In this document: in pieces, positions 1 through 12,746 of the stretch
Position numbering within the stretch: position 1 is the stretch's first letter
How the letters are laid out: every line of letters starts with the position of its first letter
Notes under the pieces: model-generated
Told to the model about the DNA's origin: nothing
What the model saw: the letters and a program-made list of their open reading frames with translations, nothing else
The model's database searches: none
Program-made: the position numbers and the translations under genes
Source: Paramecium sonneborni
Taxonomy: Eukaryota > Ciliophora > Oligohymenophorea > Peniculida > Parameciidae
DNA length: 64,000 bases
Assembly (NCBI GenBank): GCA_905182985.1
Contig: CAJJDN010000177.1
Span: forward strand, 20,173 to 84,172
Direction of reading: 5' to 3'

Positions 1-1919
1 TTCAAATTGAATTCAATGGATGATGAATGGATGTTGGCATATTCAAATTGTGAACGATGTCATCCTCCATTTAATAAAGATATTCATAAATCTAATGATG
101 GTGGTAAAACTTGGAAATGGATTCTCAGTTCTGCTATGATGGCTTCATGGGATAAACTTATTGATAGTGAATTAATTCCAGATGAACGTATTGTGGCATG
201 TCATTTAGAAAATAATTAAAGCAGAGTCACATATTCAGACGATTATTACAATTCATATAAAATCATTCATAATAATGGAACTGGTTTCTTTTAAACTCAA
301 TTTCATATGTTTGTCATTTCTAAATTGTCATCTACTTATAAATTACATGTTGCTCCAGCATTTTATGATTATGCTTAAATGATTAATATTTCTATTCCAT
401 TTGATGAATAATACTCTTACACCTTATTAGATACTGAATCTGAATAAATCTTTTTATCAGTCTCTCATAATTAAACCAATAAGAAATTAACTAATATATA
501 TACTTCCGATTTTTAGGGATTCAAGTTCACTATTTCTTTATTGAATAATGTTAGATCTCTGAATACAGGATAATGTGATTTTGAAAGGATTGAAAGTTTA
601 AGAGGAGTTTACATAGCAAATATTTATGATCATGAAAAACTTAATGTAGTAAAATAAGAAGTCGATCTTGAGAAATACAAAAAAACTGTAATTACATTTG
701 ATAAAGGTGCTATTTGGCATCCTCTTAGAGCTCCTGATAAAGATGCAAATGGATAGAAAATTCATTGTAGTGGGGATTGTTCACTTCATCTTCAAGGGAG
801 AAGTGTAAGTAAAATTTATAGAGAATCTAAAGCTGTTGGATTGATAATGGCATCAGGTAATGTGGGATTATATTTGGAGGAAAAGAATATTAATACTTAT
901 TTCTCAAGAGATGGAGGTTTAACTTGGTATGAAATTAGAAAAGGACATCATATCTATTCATTTGGTGATAGAGGAGGTATAATTGTTATGGCAAAAGCTA
1001 AATCTTTAACTAATGAATTATTGTATTCGTGGGATGAAGGTTTAAATTGGGAAACTCTTGTTATTCCTAAAATGATTGTCACTTCTATAACTAGTAGAAG
1101 TTTGTACATTAACTTCATTATTACGGGAATTGATGAAAAAAGACAAGGAATCATTTTGAATGTAGATTTTACTACTTTACATTAACGTACTTGTAGTGGT
1201 ATTTGGGATCCCTTAGATCCAGATAGTGATTACGAATTTTGGATACCTAAAAATTATGTTAATCATTAATGTCTGTTTGGATAAAAGTATCGTTATACTC
1301 GTAGGAAAAGAAATGCTTAATGTTTTAATTAATAAGAGCATGATAAAATACATTATATAGATTCCTGTGAATGTACTATTGAAGATTGGGAATGTGATTA
1401 TGGATTTTATCGTAAAGTAGATGGTGGTCCTTGTGTACCTATAGCCTCTTTATTTGAAGAAGATGAATATATTGATATTTTGAAACCTCCTGAAAATTGT
1501 ACAGGCACCTATATGAAATCTTTAGGATATAGAAAAATTGTTGGGGATTATTGCACAGGAGGGTATTGTTTAGAGTCAATTTATTTAGTGTTAATTTGGA
1601 TCCAATTGAAACACCATGTGAAGAGGGATTATAATAAAGCTTATCTAATTAGACTTAGTCTTTACCATAATTATCAATCAAGGAAGAATAGAAAAAATTG
1701 AATGAAGAAATCAAAGACAACAGTGTGAATGTAATTGGTTAAAAAAAAAACAATCTATCTATAGGATGGTTATTGATTATTTTGATTTGTCTTTTTGTAT
1801 TTGCAGCTTGGAAGAAAATCAAAGCAAATTAGAATGAAGAACTAAAGAAAGATTATTATTCTAATTTTGATAGAGTAGAACGTATGAATTTAAGAGAGGA
1901 TGATTATGATGGTATTTGA
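1..1919 (+). CDS. VPS10/sortilin-family sorting receptor, 5' truncated
   Basis: Type I membrane receptor that would sort secretory or lysosomal cargo between Golgi, dense-core granules and endosomes. The window opens inside the gene and frame 1 stays open under the ciliate code. Asp-box (BNR) motifs of the VPS10 beta-propeller are visible: SNDGGKTW near base 90, SRDGGLTW near 905 and SWDEGLNW near 1030. A cysteine-rich Sortilin_C (10CC) module follows (about 1190-1570), with CSGIWDP-, C-E-C and CTGTY-type spacing. A 26-nt intron (1562-1587) is needed to keep the frame. After it come a single hydrophobic segment (IGWLLIILICLFVF) and a short charged cytoplasmic tail ending at TGA 1917-1919. 631 codons are present, close to the C-terminal two thirds or more of a typical family member. 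In ciliates this family is known for lysosome-related granule biogenesis; a role in trichocyst biogenesis here is inference. Confidence 0.9.
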
Positions 1920-1984
1920 TTATTTCTGGTGTTTTGTAAATTTATTATATGAAAATATTAATATTAATATATATTTCAAATATA

Positions 1985-2526
1985 ATGAGCACAGCATTCT
2001 AGATGAAGAGATTACAATTCGAAGAATAAAATTTAGAAGAGAATTTAGATTAACTTCCTCCAAATTGCACTTATAAAAAAGTTTCCAATTAAGCATACGT
2101 AGTTCAGTATATTGGAGAGAAAGGAACACCTCATGAGGGTAAAATATATTCAATATTATAAATAGGTGCTTATATTGTTGTTGATGTTGATTTATGTGGT
2201 TCTAATGGATCTCCAGGATTCCCAGCTGAAGCTCCAAATATTACATTCAGAAATGGATTTTAACATGTCAATGTATATCCAATGGGAAAATTGTGTATGT
2301 ATCTTTCAAATAAGGAAACTTTTACTTCAGGCACAACCCTCTTAGAAATATTTTCAGGCATTAATTAAGTTATTCATCAGTATTAATTTTATAATAATTT
2401 CACAGTCCAACATTTCATGATCCAGCCAATGCATCAATTATGATTTCAGAGGGAGGAAAAGGTTATGATCAGAAAATGAGAGATCAAGCAAAAAAATTAA
2501 GTCAACCTTAATTTAAAGCAATATGA
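1985..2526 (+). CDS. Ubiquitin/SUMO-conjugating E2-like protein, UBC9-like
   Basis: 162-residue E2 fold protein that would carry ubiquitin or a ubiquitin-like modifier on a cysteine. It starts MSTAFQMKRL; an in-frame ATG at 1949 is possible, but that lies only 30 nt after the previous stop. Introns of 27 nt (GTAAAA..ATAG) and 26 nt (GTATTA..ACAG) restore the frame. The active-site region reads HVNVYPMGKLC, aligning with HPNVYPSGTVC of UBC9, so the catalytic Cys is present. The highly conserved HPN proline is Val here, and the usual Trp-x-Pro after the active site is missing. The C-terminal helix (DPANASIM...YDQKMRDQAKKL) fits the family. Whether it works with SUMO or ubiquitin cannot be told from the sequence. 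Confidence 0.8.
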
Positions 2527-2576
2527 TGGAGATTTAAACTAATTTATATCTTTATTAAAATCATCAAATTTTCTTA

Positions 2577-4718
2577 TCAAAATTTTGTAATTTCAAGTCT
2601 CGTAGAATTGTTAGAAAAGGCAAATGACTTTTTTTAATCTGATCTTTATGAATAAGAATCTAAATATTTTGGTGATGACAATCTTGTTACTGATTTAGGT
2701 AACACACTAACAAAAGAGTTGTTTTTCTTTGAATTTAATTCGTCTCTCTATTCGAGATTGGATACCATCAAATCCATTAATTATTTTTAAGCGTTTTTAT
2801 ATTCTTTATTTTATCTTAATTATGGATCCATTCTTTCAAAAATTGTTGTATTATAAGAATTCAAAATTTGTGTATTACGCTTTATAAACTTTGGTGACAA
2901 CCCTGCTTCATCAGTCTATAAATTCAATAATTTATTAGGTATTTAAAATTGTTATTAGACTTTCTAATGTCTCAATTTCATCTAATACTTTTGTTGATTT
3001 AATTATAACTTCTTCAAATCTTAATTCTCCTTCATAATCATTTATGCTTGATCCTTTTAAGTATTATGATAATCTATTTTTTGAAGTTTAATGTATTCTT
3101 ATAACTTACTATATTGTTCTTATAGTTTTTCTAATTGAATATCAGACACTGAGATAGATTTCATTAAACTTTTAGTTACTGGCATTTCTTTATGAACTTC
3201 CCATTCTGCAGCTATAATCTTTTTAGCTGTTTCTTTAACCTGTTCTAATGTTAAACATTTTTCAAATGTTATAGATTCTATTTTTTAATTAAATACCTAA
3301 TCTATTGATTTAAATTATTAAGGATGTTCAAGCTTTTATAATGTTACTTCTAAATCTTTTAAATGTTTTTAGAGATCAGTCTCCACATTCTTTTGATCTA
3401 ATTTATAATCCGATAGACTTCTAAGATAAATTAATTTGCTCAAATAGCTCTAATTTTCTTGATTTCTGTTTCTTTTATGTTTATTTTTCTGTTTTTGTGG
3501 ATTACTTAAAAATCTCTATATTTTATCTTTACTACAAGAAGGTGTATTGGATACAAATAAACTGCCATCTCTTGTAGATATATCTTTTAATGGTTTATAA
3601 TCACTTTTAGCTCTAGTATGATGGAATATATAGACATTCTTATTATTGATATCATATTTAGTTTAATGAGGAAATTGTTATTTTGTTTAGAATTTTTATT
3701 TTTTTTTAAATCCATACAAAAAAGAGACAAATTAATTTAGATCCTATTATTCTAATATGATTTGTTCATATTTTTCATGTTTGTATTCATATTCATATTT
3801 AATGTAATTGATTAATTCATCTTAGTTACCTACAAAGGTCAAAATATGTTGACATAAATAATTGGCCATAGTAATCATTAATGCTGATTCATCATATTTA
3901 TCCTTGTATTCTAATGATTTGCTTTACAAATCCAGATTGATAATTAATAGTTAAGCATAGTGTTTCATCTGTCTTTTGCATTTGTCCTAATTTGAGTTTG
4001 GACGGTAATACTCACGTAAAGAGTTAATGAGCATATTTGAGATTGGGTCAAAGAATTAATTATGAAAGACATAAGAGTTTTCAAAATAAGCTGAATGAAG
4101 GAGGGTTTATGCTTCATGATATATTGTAACTGATTTTTGAGTTTTTACAAATTTCAGTTAAATGAGTTTCTATAAAAAGCGAGTTGCTTCTTTGAGATTA
4201 GTCATTTTGAAATACAAATAGTTAAACATTAATATTTATTGAATAGAAATGAAAAGTTCTTGTTCTTGATATCTCAACCAAATAAGTGATTTTTTATCCC
4301 AAGGTTCATGTTCAAATTCAATTATGAATTATTTGAGTTTAGAATAGCCTCTAGGTGATTACATATCTCCTAATAATTTGAACTTATTCTTGCGGTTAGA
4401 AGGATTCTCCCGTTCTGTTAATACATCTTAACATTTGGCTAAGTAATTCTACATTGTATGACATAGTTGCATACAATTATCTAATTGAGTGAGTATTCTA
4501 CCCTATTTTGTATTGAACTTAAGAAAATGTTTATGCAGAACTTTCAATCGACAATAAAGTAATCGACGAATTAATTACATTTGTAGTTATATTCCTTGCA
4601 ATTCACTCTATTAATAATGATGTGTGAGATGTTTTTCAGATATGTTTATAAAGCATTTATACTTTCCTTTACGTAACATCCATTATGTTTCATAAATGTG
4701 AAATTCTAAAACTTGCAT
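2577..4718 (-). CDS. Unknown 713-residue protein with C-terminal coiled coil
   Basis: One uninterrupted reading frame of 714 codons under the ciliate code, with no intron needed. It starts MQVLEFHIYETQWM and ends ...STRLEITKF. The N-terminal ~330 residues are helical-looking and rich in Leu, Gln and aromatics, without a motif I recognise. The middle is basic (CSKDKIQRFLSNPQKQKNKH). The last ~250 residues are strongly heptad-like (IQLEKLQEQYSKLQEY) and then Ser/Lys-rich. There is no signal peptide or membrane span. It ends about 50 nt from the convergent E2 gene and begins about 135 nt from the stop of the next minus-strand gene. Function unknown; a cytoskeletal or basal-body role would only be a guess from composition. 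Confidence 0.8.
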
Positions 4719-4853
4719 AAATTAATCTAAGAAAATGATAATATAATTAACAATAAAATGAAATCCAAAAAAGATATAGGTTATCTAAAATAAATTATGT
4801 ATATTTTCATAGATACATATGATTTTTTAACCTTAACAAAATAACTAATTAAA

Positions 4854-7800
4854 TCATGCCACTTTCACTTACTCCTATTCTTCATCTACAGTTATATTTT
4901 TTGGTTTTTCCAATGTCATAAGTTTTCTCCTCTAAATAAACTTTCTTATTCCTATAAATAACACTAATAGAACAAAAAGTGTTAAGATGACAATAACAAT
5001 AAAAATGTAACTTTCATCTGATTGTTTCACTTCTTCATGTATGTTCATATCATGTTATTAAGTATTATTGTAAATTAAACTAGTATTGTAGAAATAAGTG
5101 TAAGGAGTGTCATATCCTTGATAGAATGCTTAGAATACAATTAAGCCATAAAGTACTTTCTGATCCTAAGGTAGAGGTACTAAAGATGATTGATATTTAC
5201 TAATATACCTTTGAAAGACACGAAATCATCATTCTCTTTGATGGTTTAGAGAGATTTACTATGGTATAATTAACTATTAGTGTAGTACTTGAGGGATTCT
5301 ATGTCCATTTGACAACCAAAAGCCTACATAAAAGTTTCTTGATTTGAATAGTGCAATTGATAACTAAAATTCAATCAGATAATTACATTAGTATTTTCAG
5401 ATCTAAAATACCAGCCTTATTTCGTTTCATAGTATCTACTGAAACTGTGAGTGTTTGATCCTCATTATATTAAACTTGATAATTGATGGTTGTATTAACA
5501 TACCATAAATCGTGGGATTATTATAAATGTGGTACTAAACTAAAAATGTTCTTCCTTATAGACAAACCATCTTTAGTGTAACTGGCAAATTTAGTTGGAG
5601 TAATGTTGAAATAGATATCAGTTGTACTATTAAATTGATAAGAAGTAAGGTTAGAATCAGTTTAGCCTAGGCAATCTATTTTTTCAATCATTAATTCTTA
5701 TCCTGGGACACCGAACATATTATAGATTTGCGATGATTGTATTTATTCAATGTAATGATAATTAGAGTCAAGATATTTCAAACCATCTAGATTTATAGTT
5801 ATTACATAGAAGTCTTGACATTGTAAGATTATCTTATAGTAGTAATTGATATTAATTAGTTGATATTTTAATTCTATTTATGATGTACTAATGCTCCATT
5901 CTTAGATTGGATTGAGTAGTATAAATTCAGATACATTTTTAGTCATATAAAATAATTCCACTCTAACATTAGATTAGGAATTCACAATAATAGTATACCA
6001 TTAATCAATTGTTATAGGGGTGAAGGTGAATTGTGTAATGTTGGATTAATCTGTGTTGTTGCCTTTGTATGATTTACCTAAATGCAGATTCACATAATTT
6101 GATTCACTCTATAAACTCAATTTATAAGATGCTACTGTGTATGAATATGGATTGAGAATATTGAGAGTATAAGATGAATTGATTGGAATGATGTGTTGAG
6201 AATAAGTTAGATTCAGAGTGAATACCAAGGTTTCTTCATCATAAAAGTGCAATTCAAGTTTTTAGGAATATACAAATAGATTCAAATCTCCTGGTTCAAT
6301 GTAATATTTGCAATTCTCAACACATTAATCATAATATATTCTACCATACTCAATTTCCAATGCTATTGAATTGTATGCTATTAATAGTTAGATCTCAGAA
6401 TTCTTCAATGGTTTTAGAGCTATGATGTATGTACAATAATAACAAAAATGTTTGTTTTATTGGTTAATCTATATGATTCCCCCAAATAGATTATCATTAT
6501 GTTCCTGCAATATTTGAATGTCATCTGTTCCATAATAAGGTAATAAGTCAAATAGACCATCATCATCATCATTATATTATGAGTATGTATTAATGGCTAC
6601 ATCAACATTATTAATTCCTTGTATCATTATACGAAATGATTCTCTTCTGATATGCTGATAGAAATAATAAACAGTCTAATTTATTTAATGACTAGTAAAT
6701 TGACCATTTGAAATGTAATACAACTCAATGTCTGCTAAATTTAAGAGCAATTCATATGTGCATTCTTTTCTAAATCCAGTTACTCCAATTATGTAGGATC
6801 CAATAATGTTAGAATCTCGTATAATTAGAACATCTGATTTATATTAGATCGATTTATATGTATTTGAATCTTCAGTAGGATATGAGATGACATCATCTAT
6901 CAATTTATTGACATAGAGATCCGGATCACAATCATCTAATGGTCTTGCTGCTATTTATATGAATTCCACAGGATTGTCAACATAGAAATAATAATAAGAC
7001 ATAATACTCTCCGCAGAGTAACCAATCAGCATTTCTCCATTTCTTATTATGGCATATTAAGTAGATATCATTACATTAAAATAACCATCCTCACCATCTA
7101 CTGTTGATATGTTATTATAAGTATTTCCAAAGATGTACGAGTATAATGATTGTTAATCTACTTTCACAGTAATCAACAATATACAACCTTATTTATAATT
7201 TTAACAATTAATGAGATCTTCTTATTTGATGATTAATAATTTATTGGAATCACTAGCACTGATTTCTTCTTCGATGTCATAATTAGAAGAGTTTGGAAAT
7301 ATATTGTGATTATTACTTTTTAATTCTTTAGTAACACTCTAATAGTCTCTGATTGAACAAAGTAATTCTATTTCTGTAAATTCAGTGTAGGCTTAAATTT
7401 GAATAGTATTATTGAGATCTTTGGGCACTAGGAAGTACAAGTTAGATTGTTGGTATTATTCAAAGGAAGGAATAGGAACTTACTAGACAGTATTATCAGA
7501 TAATTCAATTATACCAGAGACACCTCTAATTAATAATGAGTATTCATTGTAACCAATACTTTAGACTCCAATATACACAACACTATTTTCAGTGATATTT
7601 GGTAAAGTCAAATAGGCAGAGTTATCACTAATTTCATAATCATAATTTTCTTGATTGGGGAACTTATTTTTAAGACTGACGAAGATTCTTAAGTTGTTAT
7701 TTTCATTGGTCTCCGTAATATAAGTTCTGATAATGAAAAGTTTCTCTAAATTATAAGGAGATAGATAATAATAATAAGATTGATGTTAATTATCTAATTA

Positions 7801-10157
7801 AGTAATGAGAGGATCTCCATAGAATAATTCCATAAGTGAACTTGAAGAAGTGAATTGTATTTCATATGATTCATTAAGGCCAAGAGAAAGAGAGTTGACT
7901 TATATATAATAATATTATTTTGGATCTTCAAGGATTAATGTATGCTATGAACTTCTAAGTGTAAAATTATTTTATGTTTGATTTGGAAACTAATCACCCA
8001 TTACTTTATTGGTGCCTATTATATAGGAAATGAAATAGCCATAGATTCCATTAAGATGAATAAAGAGAGGGCCATTCTGTCTATATTCAAAATTAAAGTA
8101 TGTAATTTAATCTATTTTGGTTTACAAATGTGTATAGGAAATACTTTCAGTAAGATGAATATAATTAATTTCATCATGAGATTCCCTATAGATTATGGGA
8201 GTGATTGTATATCTAAGTACTGCCTTAGCTATTATTCTTATATAATAAGTGCCTGCTAAATTTGAGGAGTGAGTATCTGATTTATATTATAAGATATCTA
8301 ATTCCATATTAGCATATCGATCATAACAAGTAGAATTGGGTTTTTGATAGATTCTTGAAGCATATGCATCATATTCTCCAGTAATAGCTGTGATTTAAAA
8401 TACTACTTCAGTTATTTCATCTTCATGAATTGTAAATAAAAATAAATCAGTGTCATATTCCATAAGATAACTACGATAGGTAGTGGATTCTCTTAATTCA
8501 ATATGTTTCTCTTATCCTTTAATAAATATTTGATAATTCATATATTCAACATTGCTGTATACTCCTATCACATATTAACAATTTGTTTATACGTTTTCAT
8601 ACTTTAGCATTGTTACATTACTCTCACATTCAGTCTTATTGTAATAGAATTGTAGTGTATTTTCAGCTGAATTCAATTCTGATGTTCCTGATTTTATGAC
8701 TTCAGCCATTTATAATTAATCTATTTATTCTTTAGTGATTGAACAATTATAAAAATTATCACTCCCTGCATTTACAATATAAGCAAAAGAATTTGTCACA
8801 TCACTTAATTCTGTATTATTCTTTATACATTTCTTTAAAATGATCATCCCATGTCCTGTGGGATAATTTGAAGTTATTGTAAATGTTTAACTATTCTAAT
8901 CAAATATTCCGACTATATATTCTGCCAATTCATTTTTTACTAGAAATCCAGATTCATATGCATAAACAGATAATATTCTACTATAATAATTGCTTAAATA
9001 AACCAAAAATGAATAACTAGAAAATCCCTCCATTCCATTTATTGCGATAATAAACTAACTACTATTCCCATTATTAATTCTATTATTTGGAGAAATCGTG
9101 ATTGATTCGTATCCAAAGTCTAATTCTGATTACCAAGGATACTATTTATAATCCATTGAACATTCATCTAACTTGCATGGAGATATATAAATATTAGGAT
9201 TTCCTTCAAATGGATGGATATCAAAAGATAATGAATTTTCATCCAAAAATTCTAAGTACTCATCCTATATTCTTAATCTATAATAATTAATCTTTCTATC
9301 TAATACTAAGTCATCAGTTCTTTCAAATAATCCTATTTCTCTGACATGTTCATACAATGTTGATAGGAAATATAATCTTGTATTTGGAACACCTATTAAT
9401 AATACTGTTAAATTCCCTTAAAGATTAGTACTATTTTTATATATTACCACTCCTTTTCCTATCATCCAAATCTCTTCTGCTTCATACTAATTTTAAATTG
9501 GTGATGGTGTTTCATTCCCCTCATTGATATAAAAATAAAAGGATTCATTCAATACACTATTCTTATCCTAAATGTAATGAGCTCTTATTATGATTCTATC
9601 AACTGAATCCATTGAATTAGGCATCCTAATCTTTAAAATACTCTCTGTCTCATTCTCAAATTGCACTATCATTGCTTCTCCTAATTCTAAGACCTCTTCC
9701 TCCTCGTAATGAATTGTCAATTCATAATCACAATCCTATAAACAATATACTCCCAAATAATAAGTGCTATTTGGAATTAACTCTTTTTCTTCTATTATAC
9801 AAACATCCATCCCTTTATTACCACATAACTCATCATATATTGATGGACTTATTAATTATTATTCATATTTACTATTAATTCACCTTACTTATGTAAAGCG
9901 AAGGAAAAGAGCTTTAATCATGAAGTGCTCTCAATACTACAAATATATCCTCATTTGGTATCACATTCTCAACAAGGAATTTATAAAAGTGAACTGGATA
10001 AAGAACAGATGTTGACGATCCTGGCACTTTCCTATATAATCTATTTATTCAACTATTACCCATAAAATTCATATTGTTTCTCTATCTGTAATTCAATGCT
10101 CTACTAATCTTACTACTGTGATAAAATCACCTACAATAACAAAATCAATAATAACAT
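4854..10157 (-). CDS. Giant type I membrane protein with repeated PPC-like modules
   Basis: Secretory protein of about 1,735 residues. The start MLLLILLLQVILSQQ is a clear signal peptide, and a single transmembrane helix lies near the C-terminus (IFIVIVILTLFVLLVLFIGI), followed by a ~35-residue charged tail. Four introns (28, 25, 23 and 20 nt) close the frame exactly. The ectodomain repeats a pattern of roughly 120-150 residues: an aromatic strand such as YYFYVDN, a hydrophobic strand, DCDPDLYVN, then a Cys-containing strand such as YYLGVYCLQDCDYELTIHY or YIIGVTGFRKECTYELLLN. This layout resembles bacterial prepeptidase C-terminal (PPC) beta-sandwich domains. That comparison is by eye only. 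The protein probably sits on the cell surface or in a secretory compartment. I do not recognise a named family. Confidence 0.8.
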
Positions 10158-10502
10158 AAAATTGAATTAATAATTATTATTTAGAAACATTTATCAAATA
10201 GGATCACAATTTAGTTTAAGAAATTTACCACAAGAGAACATGCCTTTTGAAACAAATCTTATACTTATATATAATTCTATTTTAGTTATATTGAAAATAG
10301 AATTGTGTCATGATTTATTAATCATATCCTGTGATATATAGGAATGAATACAAAGAACAAAAAAATGATGTAAGTTAGATAGAAGCTAGAATGTTTATAA
10401 TTTACATTGTGTCATGTCAATAATAGAGTATGACAACTTCATTTAATTAAGTAAAAGGAATTCTATAAACTTATATAAATTAATATCAATATTCTAAATA
10501 AA
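10158..10502. other. Intergenic spacer, no gene seen
   Basis: About 345 bp of AT-rich sequence between the start of the giant membrane protein and the 3' end of p28. No open frame with coding-like composition was found. The first unit of the 1,241-bp duplication begins inside it at 10264. Confidence 0.6.
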
Positions 10503-11504
10503 TCATTATTAATTCTATTGCACTTATTTCAGAAAAAGCTCTAAATGTTTAGTTTATTATTTTAAAAATAGCATTTCCTGTTCCATTCTTTTTTCCTCCA
10601 ATTCTCTTATTTCTTTAAAACTTCTCTAAATAGCATCTAGTTCCTTCTCTAATAAAATTTTTTAATTTTCTAAATAAATTTTTTTCTTATCATAATCAGC
10701 AATTTTAGAATCCTATTCAATTTTACCAATTTCAGATTCTGCTGCTTTTCTATTTCCAAATACGACAGATCCAGCATAAAGAGTTTGGTAGGCTGCAAAG
10801 GTTAACTTCAAATTATCATATACTCTCATTAATAATAGTCCTCTTTCTGGACAATTGATAGCACTCTATCTTATGATCTCTTCAAATAATTAACTATGTA
10901 AATCTTCTCTTACTGGACATATACCACTCTTACTATTATATTTATATTTAAATTAAATACCGAGCCTATCTTTCAAATAATCTTTGATTCAATTCTTCTT
11001 CTAATTAATTAAGTTCATCTCTCTTGACATCATTGACACTAACAATCTATTTAAAGAAATGTCCCTCATGTTCAAATCTTCTAGGAGGAAAAAATTTATT
11101 CAAAATTTCATCAATGGACCATTTTTGATCCAAAGGTTACAGTTATTATTTTTTTTTTTAATTTAACACTTACTCTTGCATTTCAAGTTACATTTCATCC
11201 TCATTAATTTCAATTGGCTCTTCATATCTGACTAAAGTTGGCATATATTTTGGGTATTTTTTTATGATTTCTTCTAATTATTACATTTACAAATATATTA
11301 TAAAAATAATATACAAATACATATATTGTTAAAAAAAAAGATAATAAAAAAAAGTAATTATTATATAATAGTTTAAAATCACAACAATCCCAACTCATTC
11401 AATATTTAGCTCATGATTAATATGATTTTGGATTATTCAGCATTATTTACACTTGAAATAAGGCATACAAGGAATGCATAATCATCGTCACTATAGATCC
11501 TGTT
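10264..11504. repeat. Exact 1,241-bp duplication, copy 1
   Basis: Identical, as far as I can read, to 11506-12746, and separated from it by a single N at 11505. The copy contains all of p28 and the last 126 nt of the next minus-strand gene, cut at the N. The exact identity, including untranslated spacer, and the break in mid-gene point to two overlapping contig ends that were joined without merging. Confidence 0.95.
10503..11286 (-). CDS. DNALI1: Axonemal inner-arm dynein light chain p28 (copy 1)
   Basis: 251-residue light chain of single-headed inner dynein arms, acting in the ciliary axoneme. The diagnostic block is clear: SGICPVREDLHSQLFEEIIR, then INCPERGLLLMRVYDNLKLT and FAAYQTLYAGSVVFG, matching the same segments of human DNALI1 and Chlamydomonas p28. 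The C-terminal half is a coiled coil (KKKIYLENQKILLEKELDAI). One 28-nt intron (GTATTTA..AATAG) sits between ERQAR and KSGICPV. The start MQQLEEIIKKYPKYMPTL is the first ATG in frame. The sequence is identical to 11745-12528. The two copies lie in an apparent assembly duplication, so the genome probably has one gene here. Confidence 0.93.
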
Positions 11505-11505
11505 N
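11287..11505 (-). pseudogene. Truncated duplicate of the gene at 12621-13252
   Basis: Positions 11379-11504 repeat the last 126 nt (41 residues plus stop, ending ILNELGLL) of the unknown gene at 12621-13252. The upstream part is missing because copy 1 stops at the N at 11505. The rest of the interval is spacer. This fragment is an assembly by-product rather than a decayed gene. Confidence 0.85.
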
Positions 11506-12746
11506 CTTATATATAATTCTATTTTAGTTATATTGAAAATAGAATTGTGTCATGATTTATTAATCATATCCTGTGATATATAGGAATGAATACAAAGAAC
11601 AAAAAAATGATGTAAGTTAGATAGAAGCTAGAATGTTTATAATTTACATTGTGTCATGTCAATAATAGAGTATGACAACTTCATTTAATTAAGTAAAAGG
11701 AATTCTATAAACTTATATAAATTAATATCAATATTCTAAATAAATCATTATTAATTCTATTGCACTTATTTCAGAAAAAGCTCTAAATGTTTAGTTTATT
11801 ATTTTAAAAATAGCATTTCCTGTTCCATTCTTTTTTCCTCCAATTCTCTTATTTCTTTAAAACTTCTCTAAATAGCATCTAGTTCCTTCTCTAATAAAAT
11901 TTTTTAATTTTCTAAATAAATTTTTTTCTTATCATAATCAGCAATTTTAGAATCCTATTCAATTTTACCAATTTCAGATTCTGCTGCTTTTCTATTTCCA
12001 AATACGACAGATCCAGCATAAAGAGTTTGGTAGGCTGCAAAGGTTAACTTCAAATTATCATATACTCTCATTAATAATAGTCCTCTTTCTGGACAATTGA
12101 TAGCACTCTATCTTATGATCTCTTCAAATAATTAACTATGTAAATCTTCTCTTACTGGACATATACCACTCTTACTATTATATTTATATTTAAATTAAAT
12201 ACCGAGCCTATCTTTCAAATAATCTTTGATTCAATTCTTCTTCTAATTAATTAAGTTCATCTCTCTTGACATCATTGACACTAACAATCTATTTAAAGAA
12301 ATGTCCCTCATGTTCAAATCTTCTAGGAGGAAAAAATTTATTCAAAATTTCATCAATGGACCATTTTTGATCCAAAGGTTACAGTTATTATTTTTTTTTT
12401 TAATTTAACACTTACTCTTGCATTTCAAGTTACATTTCATCCTCATTAATTTCAATTGGCTCTTCATATCTGACTAAAGTTGGCATATATTTTGGGTATT
12501 TTTTTATGATTTCTTCTAATTATTACATTTACAAATATATTATAAAAATAATATACAAATACATATATTGTTAAAAAAAAAGATAATAAAAAAAAGTAAT
12601 TATTATATAATAGTTTAAAATCACAACAATCCCAACTCATTCAATATTTAGCTCATGATTAATATGATTTTGGATTATTCAGCATTATTTACACTTGAAA
12701 TAAGGCATACAAGGAATGCATAATCATCGTCACTATAGATCCTGTT
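11506..12746. repeat. Exact 1,241-bp duplication, copy 2
   Basis: Second unit of the duplication, running without interruption into the complete downstream gene. This copy is therefore the one in its natural right-hand context, while copy 1 has the natural left-hand context. Confidence 0.95.
11745..12528 (-). CDS. DNALI1: Axonemal inner-arm dynein light chain p28 (copy 2)
   Basis: Base-for-base duplicate of 10503-11286, offset by 1,242, with the same 28-nt intron and the same 251-residue product. See that entry for motifs. Count as one locus unless long reads span both copies. Confidence 0.93.

Noticed and set aside
10264..12746. Real tandem gene duplication of p28
   Set aside because: Perfect identity including spacers, a single N at the junction, and the same pattern at two other sites favour an assembly overlap.
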